NCBI RefSeq assembly: GCF_018130505.1
Contig: NZ_JAFCKH010000006.1
Location: 248,001 to 312,000, forward strand
Length of the DNA: 64,000 bases
Origin: Bradyrhizobium tropiciagri
Lineage (GTDB): Bacteria; Pseudomonadota; Alphaproteobacteria; Rhizobiales; Xanthobacteraceae
Direction: 5' to 3'
A program made the position numbers and the translations under genes. Positions 8,096-16,151 of the stretch are shown piece by piece. Under the pieces are notes generated by a model. That model worked only from the letters and a program-made list of their open reading frames with translations, searched no databases and was not told the origin of the DNA. Each line of letters begins with the position of its first letter. Positions within the stretch are counted from its first letter, which is position 1.

Positions 8096-9517
8096 TTACT
8101 TCGGTGCCCGGGGATCGATCGGCGTCGAGCCGCGCACGCCCAGAATGTCCTCCAGCACTTTCGCGCCGGCGAGCAGCTGCGCGTCGGCGCGCGGCTTTGC
8201 CACCATCTGCAAACCGACCGGCAGGCCCGACGCGGTGAAGCCACAGGGCAGCGACAGCGCGGGACAGCAGGCGAGCGTGATCGCATAGACGATGCCGAGC
8301 CACTCGACGTAATTGTCGAACTTCTTGCCGCCGCATTCGGCGACATAGCGGTTCTCGACCGGAAATGGCGGCACGATCGTCGCCGGCGCCAGCAGCAAGT
8401 CGTATTTGTCGAAGAACTCGAGCGTGCGCGCGGCCAGCGCCACGCGTTGCGCCTCAGCGCGCTCGAGCTGCTCGACGGTGAGCTTCAGGCCTTCCTCGAT
8501 GTTCCAGATCACCTCCGGCTTGAGCAGGTCGCGCTTGGTGCGCAGCAGCTGCGCCTTGCTGATCGCAAAATCGAAGGCGCGCAGCACATGGAAGCATTCA
8601 TGGGCCTCGCGCAGGTCGGGATGGGCTTCCTCGACGATCGCGCCGGCCTCGGCGAAGCGCTCGGCCGCCTTGCGGGTGACCGCCTTGACCTCGGGATCAA
8701 CAGGCGTGATGCCGAGATCTGGCGAATAGGCGATGCGCTTCGGCTTGTTGCCCGAGCGCGCGGCGGAGAGGAAGGACGCGGCGGGCGAGGGCAGCGACAG
8801 CGGATCGCCGGGATGCTCGCCGCTCATGGCGTCGAGCAGCAGCGCGAGATCCTCGACGTTGCGCGCCATCGGGCCCTGGACGCCGAGATTGCGATCGACC
8901 GCGGCCGACACCGTATGCGCGACGCGGCCGATGCTCGGCCGCAGGCCGACAATGCCGCAGAAGCTCGCCGGATTGCGCAAGCTGCCGCCCATGTCGGAGC
9001 CGTGCGCGAGCCACGCTGTGCCGCTAGCAAGCGCTGCCGCCGCGCCGCCGGAGGAGCCGGCGGCCGAGCGTGATGTGTCCCAGGGATTGCAGGTGGGGCC
9101 GAACACCTCGTTGAAGGTGTTGGCACCGGCGCCGAACTCCGGCGTGTTCGACTTGGCGTAGATCACGCCGCCATTCTCTTCGAGGCGTTCGACCAGGATG
9201 TCGGATTTCGCCGGGATGTTGTCCTTGTAGATCGGCGAGCCCTGCGTGGTCAGCACGCCCTGCACATTGGTGAGGTCCTTGATCGGCACCGGCAGGCCGG
9301 CGAGCAGCCCGCGCTCGGCGGCGGGCTTCTGCATCAAGGCCTTGGCGTGGCTGCGGGCGCGATCGAAGCAGAGCGTCGGCAGGGCATTGACCTTGCCGTC
9401 GACCTCGGCGATGCGCGCTTCCAGCACGTCGAGCAGCTCGAGCGGCGAGACGTCGCCGGCTTTCAACTTGTCGACGACGGCGCATGCCGTTTCCCGTACC
9501 AAGCCCTGATCAGCCAT
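8096..9517 (-). CDS. Amidase (amidase signature family)
   Basis: A 473-residue amidase-signature hydrolase that cleaves carboxamides to acid and ammonia. The Ser-cisSer-Lys triad can be placed: K80 in PVPIKDL, cis-Ser 155 in AAGSSGGAAAAL and nucleophile S179 in GSDMGGSLRNP. The ATG at 9517 has AGGAG 8 nt upstream; the frame is open further upstream but that part is antisense to the next gene. It is divergent from the alpha/beta hydrolase with an 87-bp gap, so the two may share a control region and act on related amides or esters. The exact substrate (for example amino-acid amides, aryl-amides) is not evident. Confidence 0.9.
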   Translation of the reverse strand: MADQGLVRETACAVVDKLKAGDVSPLELLDVLEARIAEVDGKVNALPTLCFDRARSHAKALMQKPAAERGLLAGLPVPIKDLTNVQGVLTTQGSPIYKDNIPAKSDILVERLEENGGVIYAKSNTPEFGAGANTFNEVFGPTCNPWDTSRSAAGSSGGAAAALASGTAWLAHGSDMGGSLRNPASFCGIVGLRPSIGRVAHTVSAAVDRNLGVQGPMARNVEDLALLLDAMSGEHPGDPLSLPSPAASFLSAARSGNKPKRIAYSPDLGITPVDPEVKAVTRKAAERFAEAGAIVEEAHPDLREAHECFHVLRAFDFAISKAQLLRTKRDLLKPEVIWNIEEGLKLTVEQLERAEAQRVALAARTLEFFDKYDLLLAPATIVPPFPVENRYVAECGGKKFDNYVEWLGIVYAITLACCPALSLPCGFTASGLPVGLQMVAKPRADAQLLAGAKVLEDILGVRGSTPIDPRAPK

Positions 9518-9604
9518 GCGCCGTGCTCCTATTGGTTTTGCTTGCAAGTGCTGTAGAACATTTTCCGCCGTCGTGGCAATGCGACGAAAACGAGAGAGGT
9601 CGGA

Positions 9605-10456
9605 ATGGCAGCGTTGTTCTCCGCGGTCGATTGGCGCGCGATGAGCCAGCAGGAGCGTGACCTCGGCCTCAACAACGGCGTCGCCGTCAAGGGCAGCGCC
9701 GAGATCGCCGCCGGCTGGGAGCAGCGCTCCGCCGCGCTGCGGCAGCAGCAACCGGACCATCTCGACCTCAGATACGGTCCGCGCGAGCGCAACCGGATCG
9801 ATTTCCTCAAGGCGCGCGACGGCGCGCCGACGCTGCTGTTCATCCACGGCGGCTACTGGCAGACGCGCGCCAAGGAAGTGTTCTCGATCTTCGCCGAAGG
9901 ACCGATGGCACACGGCATCAACGTCGCGCTGATCGGCTACACGCTGGCGCCGGATGCTTCGCTCGACGAGATCGTCGCGGAGATCCACGCCGGGATCGAT
10001 TTCCTGGCTGGCCGTTTACCCGGTCTCGGCGCTGCCGCGGGCGGCATCGTGGTGTCGGGCTGGTCCGCGGGCGGGCATTTGACGGCGATGGCGCTGTCGA
10101 ACAAGCATGTTCGGGCGGGCATGGCGATCTCGGGCATCTACGACCTCGAAGTGATCAGGCATTCCTATCTCAACGAGAAGCTCAGGCTCGATGAAGCGGG
10201 GTCGCGGCGCAATTCGCCGATGATGCAAGAGGGCGGCGCGGCAAAGCCGCTGTCGCTGGTGGTCGGCAGCGCCGAGCTGCCGCTGCTGCGCAAGCAGACC
10301 GCCGATTTCGCCGGCCACCGCGCCCGCTACGGCCTGCCGGTAACCTATGAGGAGATCGCCGGCGCCGACCATTTCTCCATCATGCACGAGATGCTGGCGC
10401 CGCAAGGGCGGGTGACGACGCTGGTCCGGCAGTTGTTCGAGCGGACCGCGGGCTGA
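9605..10456 (+). CDS. Alpha/beta hydrolase, kynurenine-formamidase-like
   Basis: A 283-residue serine hydrolase. The oxyanion-hole motif is HGGYWQ (about residues 80-85), the nucleophile elbow GWSAGG, and the acid/base end GADHFSIMHEM, so the triad looks intact. HGGYW or HGGFW is shared by arylformamidases and carbamate/ester hydrolases (BD-FAE-like proteins), so formamide, carbamate or ester cleavage is plausible. It is divergent from the amidase. No tryptophan-degradation genes lie nearby, so assignment as a true kynurenine formamidase is not supported by context. Confidence 0.8.
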   Translation: MAALFSAVDWRAMSQQERDLGLNNGVAVKGSAEIAAGWEQRSAALRQQQPDHLDLRYGPRERNRIDFLKARDGAPTLLFIHGGYWQTRAKEVFSIFAEGPMAHGINVALIGYTLAPDASLDEIVAEIHAGIDFLAGRLPGLGAAAGGIVVSGWSAGGHLTAMALSNKHVRAGMAISGIYDLEVIRHSYLNEKLRLDEAGSRRNSPMMQEGGAAKPLSLVVGSAELPLLRKQTADFAGHRARYGLPVTYEEIAGADHFSIMHEMLAPQGRVTTLVRQLFERTAG

Positions 10457-10479
10457 GCCCTCATTGACGCTCACGGTGC

Positions 10480-10564
10480 GTAGCCCGGATGAAGCGAAGC
10501 GCAATCCGGGATCTTGCGCGCCGAGAGAGCGGCCCCGGATTTCGCTTCGCTGCATCCGGGCTAC
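10480..10564. repeat. Family A palindromic repeat, copy 1
   Basis: Long imperfect palindrome starting GTAGCCCGGATGAAGCGAAG and ending CATCCGGGCTAC, with CAATCCGGG and CCCCGGATT inner arms. It is one of four copies in the window (also 10755, 36096, 36538). Together with the repeats at 10598 and 10755 it fills the 392-bp space after the hydrolase; I see no gene in it. Confidence 0.85.
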
Positions 10565-10597
10565 GAAGCTATGGATTCTGGCAACATCTCCCCACGC

Positions 10598-10718
10598 GTC
10601 GTCCCGGCGAAAGCCGGGACCCATAACCAAGGGTGAGGTTGTTGAAACGAGCTGTGGCCGCAGCGTTGCGCACCAACGATCTTCGGTGGTTATGGGTCCC
10701 GGCTTTCGCCGGGACGAC
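10598..10718. repeat. Family B palindromic repeat, copy 1
   Basis: Outer arms GTCGTCCCGGCGAAAGCC and GGCTTTCGCCGGGACGAC flank inner arms CCATAACC/GGTTATGG and a roughly 60-nt interior. The interior is closely similar, in reverse orientation, to that of the copy at 24948-25069. Confidence 0.85.
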
Positions 10719-10754
10719 GCCGGGGGTGGTGCTCGCTTACAGCGCCGTCAGTGC

Positions 10755-10839
10755 GTAGCCCGGATGAAGCGAAGCGCAATCCGGGATCTTGCGTACTGAG
10801 AGGCCGGCCCCGGATTTCGCTTCGCTGCATCCGGGCTAC
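10755..10839. repeat. Family A palindromic repeat, copy 2
   Basis: Nearly identical to the copy at 10480-10564 and in the same orientation, 190 bp further on. It ends 10 bp before the stop codon of the minus-strand SDR gene and so sits at the 3' ends of both flanking genes. Confidence 0.85.
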
Positions 10840-10848
10840 AAGCTACAC

Positions 10849-11625
10849 CTAACCCCACCCCGCGCTGATGCCGCCGTCCACCGTGTAGATCACGCCTGAC
10901 GTATATCCGGCGCGGTCCGAGGCCAGGAACGCCATCAGGTCGCCGATCTCGCGCGCATGGGCGGGGCGACCGAGCGGCAGGCTCTTCTGGAATTCCTTGT
11001 AGCGGTTCTCGTCGCCGAACTGATGCTTGGCGCGGGTCTTCAGCAGCGTGACGTGGCGGTCGGTGCCGACCGGGCCGGGATTGATGCCGACGACGCGGAT
11101 GTTGTCGGCGAGGCTCTTGCCGCCGAGCGCGCGGGTGAACGCCATCAGCGCCGCATTGCCGGCGCTGCCGCAGATGTAGTTGGCGTCGAACTTCTCGCCG
11201 GCCGCGCCGATGTCGTTGACGATCACGCCGCCGCCGCGCGCCTTCATCTGCGCGTAGATCTGCCGCGTCAGGTTGACATAGCCGAACACTTTCAGCTCCC
11301 AGGCGTGGCGCCAGGTTGCTTCATCGATCTTGTCGATCGAGCCGCCGGGAATGTCGCCGGCATTGTTGACGAGGATGTCGATGTCGGCGGCCTCTTTCGC
11401 CAACCGGGCGAGATCCTCGGATTTGCGCAGATCGACCACGCTGATGGCGGCATCGATCTGGTGCGCGGAACGCAGCCGCTCGGCGAGCGCCTTCAACTGT
11501 TCGCCGTTGCGGGCGGCCAGCAGCAGATGGGCGCCTTCCTCGGCAAAGGCCTCGGCGGCGGCCGCGCCAATGCCCTTGGAGGCGCCGGTGATCAGGACAC
11601 GCTTGCCGCGCAGATGCAGATCCAT
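10849..11625 (-). CDS. SDR-fold protein with atypical active site
   Basis: A 258-residue short-chain dehydrogenase/reductase-fold protein with a good cofactor loop (VLITGASKGIGAAAAEAF) and NNAG motif (DILVNNAGDIP). The active-site block, normally a Ser followed by YxxxK, reads VNDIGAAGEKFDANYICGS then AGNAAL. The lysine position is not Lys in any simple alignment and the serine position is also changed. It may be a divergent subfamily with other chemistry, or non-catalytic. It stands alone: the neighbouring dehydrogenase at 11796 is divergent with a 170-bp gap. Confidence 0.8.
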   Translation of the reverse strand: MDLHLRGKRVLITGASKGIGAAAAEAFAEEGAHLLLAARNGEQLKALAERLRSAHQIDAAISVVDLRKSEDLARLAKEAADIDILVNNAGDIPGGSIDKIDEATWRHAWELKVFGYVNLTRQIYAQMKARGGGVIVNDIGAAGEKFDANYICGSAGNAALMAFTRALGGKSLADNIRVVGINPGPVGTDRHVTLLKTRAKHQFGDENRYKEFQKSLPLGRPAHAREIGDLMAFLASDRAGYTSGVIYTVDGGISAGWG

Positions 11626-11795
11626 GGGATGTCTCGCTTTGGTAATGAGGAACGGATGTCGGCGAATTTGGTGGGGCAGGGTCGCGCTGCCGTCAACACT
11701 GCACTGCAGCGTTGCGCTGGCGCCAAGTTTGGTCCATTGCAGGGCGATCAGGATAGGCGGCTTGGCCGGCCGGGCAAATCACAAGGGTGTTCTCG

Positions 11796-12869
11796 ATGAG
11801 CAAGAAGCAATATCGGATTGCGGTCATTCCCGGCGACGGCATCGGCAAGGAAGTGATGCCGGAGGGGCTGCGCGTGATCGAGGCCGCGGCCAAGAAGCAC
11901 GGCGTCACGGTGCAGTTCGATCATTTCGACTTCGCTTCCTACGACTATTACGAGAAGCACGGCGAGATGATGCCGGAGGACTGGAAGGCGCAGATCGGCA
12001 AGCATGATGCGATCTATTTCGGCGCGGTCGGCTGGCCGGCGAAGATTCCGGACCACATCTCGCTTTGGGGGTCGCTGATCAAGTTCCGCCGCGAGTTCGA
12101 CCAGTACGTCAATCTGCGCCCGGTACGGCTGATGCCCGGCGTGCCTTCGCCGCTGGCGAACCGCAAGCCGGGCGACATCGATTTCTGGGTGGTGCGCGAA
12201 AACACCGAAGGTGAGTATTCCTCGGTCGGCGGCCGCATGTTCCCGGATACCGACCGCGAGTTCGTGACGCAGCAGACGGTGATGACGCGCACCGGTGTCG
12301 ACCGAATTTTGAAGTTCGCCTTCGACCTCGCGCAGTCGCGGCCGAAGAAGCACCTGACCTCGGCGACCAAGTCGAACGGCATCTCCATCACGATGCCCTA
12401 TTGGGACGAGCGCGTGGAGGCGATGGCCAAGAAGTATCCCGGCGTGAAGTGGGACAAGTACCACATCGACATCCTCACCGCGAACTTCGTGCTGCATCCG
12501 GACTGGTTCGACGTCGTGGTCGGCTCCAATCTGTTCGGTGACATCCTCTCCGACCTCGGCCCGGCCTGCACCGGCACGATCGGCATCGCGCCGTCGGGCA
12601 ACATCAATCCGGAAGGCAATTTCCCCAGCGTGTTCGAGCCGGTGCATGGCTCGGCACCCGATATCGCGGGCCAGGGCATCGCCAACCCGATCGGCATGAT
12701 CTGGTCGGGTGCGATGATGCTGGAGCATCTCGGCGAGAAGCAGGCCGCTGACGCCATCGTCGGCGCGATCGAGCGCACGCTCGGCGAGCGCACGTTGCGC
12801 ACCCGCGACCTCGGCGGCAATGCCGACACAACGGCGTGCGGCAAGGCCGTCGCCGAGATGGTGGACTAG
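11796..12869 (+). CDS. Tartrate/D-malate dehydrogenase-type decarboxylating dehydrogenase
   Basis: A 357-residue member of the isocitrate/isopropylmalate dehydrogenase family. Motifs seen: N-terminal YRIAVIPGDGIGKEVMPEG, substrate-binding WVVRENTEGEYSSVGGRMF, metal/active-site NLFGDILSDLGPA and FEPVHGSAPDIAGQGIANP. The combination with WGSLIKFRREFDQYVNLRP fits the TtuC/DmlA group, which oxidises tartrate, D-malate or similar 2-hydroxy dicarboxylates with NAD and divalent metal. ATG 11796 follows AAGGG. It stands alone, divergent from the SDR at 10849-11625, and is followed by a family C repeat. Confidence 0.88.
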   Translation: MSKKQYRIAVIPGDGIGKEVMPEGLRVIEAAAKKHGVTVQFDHFDFASYDYYEKHGEMMPEDWKAQIGKHDAIYFGAVGWPAKIPDHISLWGSLIKFRREFDQYVNLRPVRLMPGVPSPLANRKPGDIDFWVVRENTEGEYSSVGGRMFPDTDREFVTQQTVMTRTGVDRILKFAFDLAQSRPKKHLTSATKSNGISITMPYWDERVEAMAKKYPGVKWDKYHIDILTANFVLHPDWFDVVVGSNLFGDILSDLGPACTGTIGIAPSGNINPEGNFPSVFEPVHGSAPDIAGQGIANPIGMIWSGAMMLEHLGEKQAADAIVGAIERTLGERTLRTRDLGGNADTTACGKAVAEMVD

Positions 12870-12877
12870 ACACCGTC

Positions 12878-12963
12878 GTAGGGTCGGCAAAGCGTCAGGT
12901 GCCCACCATCGCGAGCACGGCGTGGATGGTGGGCACGGCGCTTTGCGCCTTTGCCCACCCTAC
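12878..12963. repeat. Family C palindromic repeat, copy 1
   Basis: Begins GTAGGGTCGGCAAAGCG and ends CTTTGCCCACCCTAC, with inner arms GTGCCCACCATC and GATGGTGGGCAC. It lies between the convergent dehydrogenase and DJ-1/PfpI genes and could fold at the end of both messages. Confidence 0.85.
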
Positions 12964-12989
12964 GGATTGTCTATCCCCTCGGGTCGTGT

Positions 12990-13613
12990 TCACCAGCTGA
13001 ACGGGCATTGCTGCGCCGGTGTCAGCGTGCTCGTCACCGGCGGATCCGGGTAATATTGCATCACCCGCTGCACCTCCTGCGCGTTCTCGTAGCTGGTCAG
13101 GAGCTCGACCAGCTTGAGTGCCTCGTCGATGCCGGACGAGATGCCGCCGCCGGTCAGGCGGTTGCGGTCGAGCACGAAGCGCGGCGTGCCCGGCGCGACG
13201 CGGATGTTCGGAAAGCGGCCGAGGCAGGGAATGAACGCCCAGTGCGTCGTCACCTCGTAGCCGTCGAGCAGGCCGGCCTGCGCCAGCAGCAGCGCGCCCT
13301 CGCACACCGAGCAGACATATTTCGCGTTCGCGCTCTGCGACTTGAAGAATTCCAGATAGTCGCGGCCGCTGCCGACCATCATGGTGCGCAGCGCGTCGAT
13401 GTCGCCGCCCGGCACCCAGAGCACGTCGAGCTGCGGCGTATCGGCAAAGCCGTGCGGTGCGATCATCGTCAGGCCGTCGCGCGTGGTGATCGGGCCCGGT
13501 TGCCGCGCGATCAGCCGGATCTCGGTGTTCGCGTCCATCCAGCTCAGCACCTCGCGCGGTCCGGCGACGTCGAGCAGGTCGACCTTGTCGTAAACGGCAA
13601 TTCCGATGATCAT
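12990..13613 (-). CDS. DJ-1/PfpI family protein, isonitrile-hydratase-like
   Basis: A 207-residue glutamine-amidotransferase-like fold protein. The nucleophile elbow is VCSVCEGALLLAQAG (Cys about residue 104) and TTHWAF supplies a likely histidine; GGGISSGIDEALKL and QRVMQYYPDPP match the layout of Pseudomonas isonitrile hydratase (InhA), which hydrates isonitriles to N-formamides. No HTH domain is attached, so it is not a GlxA-type regulator. ATG 13613 follows GGAG and overlaps the DUF2182 stop by 4 nt (ATGA). The family assignment is firm; the substrate is inference. Confidence 0.82.
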   Translation of the reverse strand: MIIGIAVYDKVDLLDVAGPREVLSWMDANTEIRLIARQPGPITTRDGLTMIAPHGFADTPQLDVLWVPGGDIDALRTMMVGSGRDYLEFFKSQSANAKYVCSVCEGALLLAQAGLLDGYEVTTHWAFIPCLGRFPNIRVAPGTPRFVLDRNRLTGGGISSGIDEALKLVELLTSYENAQEVQRVMQYYPDPPVTSTLTPAQQCPFSW

Positions 13614-14383
13614 CGCATGCTCCATCTGATGGATCTGAAGAGGACCGGCACGACGGCCTGGCCGGGGACGACGCGCCACGTCCATTGCGGCGGCCGCGGC
13701 GGCGCCAGCCGTTCGAGCTGCAGGGCAACCGAAAGCGCGAACATCAGGGCAAGGTGGAATGCCGGCGCCGTCAGCGGCAGCAGCATCGCCGGCGCGCAGA
13801 TCGCCGCGCACAGCAGGCCGTGGGTCAGGCCGAACCGGATGCAGTCGCGATCGGCGGCGGTGCCGAAGGCCGAAAGGTTCGGCACGCGATGGCAGCGGTT
13901 GAGCACGCTCTGACGCAGCGGCGCCGCCTGCCACAGCACGGCGATTACTACCGCGATCGCGAACGCCGGCAGGCCTGTCGCACCGGCCAGCACCGTAACC
14001 GCGTTCGGCGCGGTCAGCAGGATCGGGCCGACCGCGATCCAGACCATGAGATAGGCGGCAACGAACAGGCCGGTCGAGCGATTGCGCCGCTCGGCGAGGC
14101 TGCGCAGCCGCAATTGCGCGATCGGCTGCGCCAGTTGCGGCGCAGTCATCGCCGCGACCATCAGGATCCAGAGCAGCGCAGCCACGGTTGCGGTCGCGCC
14201 GACGCCGTAGATGGTCGAGAATGCGGCGCCGGCGGTCACCAGATTCGGCGACGGCGAGCAGAGCGCGGCCGACGGCAATTCCTCGCTGCCGGCGGCGAGC
14301 AGCACCCAGCATGACAGGCTGGCGAGCAGCAGCGTCGGCGACGCCTGTCTGAGCAGCGCGGGCAGCGGCACACGCGGCGACAC
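13610..14383 (-). CDS. DUF2182 predicted metal-binding membrane protein
   Basis: A 257-residue integral membrane protein with about six hydrophobic spans, for example VAALLWILMVAAMTAP, TGLFVAAYLMVWIAVGPILL and THGLLCAAICAPAMLLPL. NRCHR before span five and a Cys pair inside span five match DUF2182 (COG5486), which is described as a predicted metal-binding membrane protein. The GTG start at 14383 is 4 nt past the tyrosinase stop, and its own stop overlaps the DJ-1 gene, so translation is probably coupled across all three. A role in copper handling for the tyrosinase is an inference from the operon. Confidence 0.8.
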   Translation of the reverse strand: MSPRVPLPALLRQASPTLLLASLSCWVLLAAGSEELPSAALCSPSPNLVTAGAAFSTIYGVGATATVAALLWILMVAAMTAPQLAQPIAQLRLRSLAERRNRSTGLFVAAYLMVWIAVGPILLTAPNAVTVLAGATGLPAFAIAVVIAVLWQAAPLRQSVLNRCHRVPNLSAFGTAADRDCIRFGLTHGLLCAAICAPAMLLPLTAPAFHLALMFALSVALQLERLAPPRPPQWTWRVVPGQAVVPVLFRSIRWSMR

Positions 14384-14387
14384 GGCG

Positions 14388-15971
14388 TCACCGGCTCTGG
14401 CGGTAGACTCTCACGCGGCCGACGTCGATCTTGCTGCTGGCGGAGATCGGCGTCTGCGGAACGAACTTGATGTCGACCGCCTGCGCGCCCAGTTGGCCGC
14501 TGAGATGCATGGCATCGACGATGTCGGTGATGTCCAGCGTCTGGGTCAGCCCGTCGCCGGCGTGCGGACCGCCGGCCTGGCTCGCCGCGCGCGCGCCGAA
14601 CAGCGACAGCACGCCGGCATGGTTTTCCGGATGCTGCGCCGGGTTGGCGTCCTTCGGCAGGTTGACATAGACGTCGAACATGCCGGCGTCGGTGGTGCTG
14701 GTGACGTTTTCCAGCACGAGGTAGACGCGGTCCGGCGGCGCCGCCGCCGCGGTCGGGGCCAGCGACTTCATCGAGGTGAGTTTTGCCGAAAGCTTGTTGG
14801 TAGCGGCGGCATCGAGCTGGACCTGCGCGTCGGTGGGCGAGGCGGCAAGCCGGATCGCGGCGCTGCTCTGTCCGACGAGTTCGGTGCTCTTCTGCGCGGC
14901 CATGGTCATTGCTCCCGCGAGATTGTGCGCATCCGTCGCCGCGACGCCCAGCCTGCCGAGGCGGGCCGCAAGCACCTGCTGCTGACCGGGGACCGAAATG
15001 TCCTGGTACTCATAATTGAGCTCGGGTGCCTTGGTGTTCAAGACTTTCGCGGCTGTGGTCGTGAAGGTGGTGCCGTCAGGGGCGGGCATCACGAACTGGC
15101 CCGCCGGCTCGTTCAGCCAGTCGGGGTCGGTCGGATTCTTGTAGGCGTCCGCCGGATCGGACGGATGGCGGCGAACCGTCAGCCAGGATTCCCAGAGCCG
15201 GTCGATATTGGAATGATGCAGCCAGAAGATCGGATCGATGCCGGCGGTTTCGAACATCGCCATCAATCCGTTGTTCTTGCTGATGTCCGGGTTGGTGCCT
15301 TCCTTGGTACCGCCGACCAGGACATGGACCGGGCCGTGCGGCTGCTGTTCCAGCAGCCCGGTGCCGCCGCCGCCGTGGCTGAAGGCGGTACGGGTGCCGC
15401 CGAACGAGGTCTGCAGATCCTGCGGCTCGTTGAAGAATTCCGGCTCCTGCCAGAGCGCAGAGACCGCAACGTCGGCCGGCCGGATGCTGATCACGCCATT
15501 GCCGCGGCGGCCATAGCGCTCCTTGACCCAGAGCGGATTCCTGCTGCCGTCGTCGAGCAATTCCGGCGCGAAGGCGGTGGGGAATTTCAACGTGTTGGGC
15601 TGGGTCGGATCGTAATTCCAGTAAGGTAGCGCCCAATCGTCGGGGCCGCCTTTCTTGACGATCACATCGAGCAGGATGGCCTCGAACGCGGCGAGATAGG
15701 CGCGATGCCAGGGCAGGAAATACCACGAGCCGTGCTGGCATTGATTCCAGAACCCCACGGCATCCGGATCGAACGGCAATGCCACATTGGCCTTGAGATA
15801 GCCGAGATCGATCCAGAGCTGCCGGTCGATGCCATGCATCGCCGCAAGCGACCACCAGCTCGTGACGTCGGTGATCGATCTCGTTTGCAGTTCCCTGATT
15901 GCTTCGCCGTACCAGAACAGCGTCTTGTCGCCTGCCGGCAATTGCCAGACGTCCTTGCGCACGCGAGCCAT
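14388..15971 (-). CDS. Tyrosinase/polyphenol oxidase (type 3 copper enzyme)
   Basis: A 527-residue copper oxidase. Copper-A histidines are H46, H80 and H89 (QHGSWYFLPWHRAYLAAFE). Copper-B histidines are H212 and H216 (PHGPVHVLVGG) and H252/H253 (DPIFWLHHSNIDRLWESW). The C-terminal part contains MFDVYVNLP and a beta-rich tail resembling the KFDV lid domain of plant polyphenol oxidases. The ATG at 15971 has GGGAGG 6 nt upstream; a longer frame to 16004 lacks one. No signal peptide is seen. It would hydroxylate or oxidise phenols to quinones, and it leads the operon with DUF2182 and the DJ-1 gene. Confidence 0.9.
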   Translation of the reverse strand: MARVRKDVWQLPAGDKTLFWYGEAIRELQTRSITDVTSWWSLAAMHGIDRQLWIDLGYLKANVALPFDPDAVGFWNQCQHGSWYFLPWHRAYLAAFEAILLDVIVKKGGPDDWALPYWNYDPTQPNTLKFPTAFAPELLDDGSRNPLWVKERYGRRGNGVISIRPADVAVSALWQEPEFFNEPQDLQTSFGGTRTAFSHGGGGTGLLEQQPHGPVHVLVGGTKEGTNPDISKNNGLMAMFETAGIDPIFWLHHSNIDRLWESWLTVRRHPSDPADAYKNPTDPDWLNEPAGQFVMPAPDGTTFTTTAAKVLNTKAPELNYEYQDISVPGQQQVLAARLGRLGVAATDAHNLAGAMTMAAQKSTELVGQSSAAIRLAASPTDAQVQLDAAATNKLSAKLTSMKSLAPTAAAAPPDRVYLVLENVTSTTDAGMFDVYVNLPKDANPAQHPENHAGVLSLFGARAASQAGGPHAGDGLTQTLDITDIVDAMHLSGQLGAQAVDIKFVPQTPISASSKIDVGRVRVYRQSR

Positions 15972-16151
15972 CTGAGGCCTCCCGAAATGAGCGCAGTTAT
16001 CCAAACAACCGTATCAAACTTAAAGTAAACTAATATGACGACGTACAATCAATGATAGTACAGGGCGACGCGCGCGTAAACGGCTCTGGCGCGCGCTGTT
16101 GCCGCACCGTGGCCTCAAACGACCCTTGATAGAGTAGAAAACCGGCGGAGC

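Noticed and set aside
9518-9988. Upstream in-frame extension of the amidase (about 157 residues)
   Set aside because: It is antisense to the alpha/beta hydrolase, has no amidase homology, and ATG 9517 has a good ribosome site.
10480-10839. Possible CRISPR-like array because three repeats follow one another
   Set aside because: The repeats are of two different families, are long palindromes rather than short spaced units, have no regular spacers and no cas genes.
13614-14312. Apparent fusion: the DJ-1 frame stays open upstream across DUF2182
   Set aside because: The extension reads DUF2182 in the wrong frame; the correct DUF2182 frame gives a membrane protein ending with a 4-nt overlap to the DJ-1 ATG.
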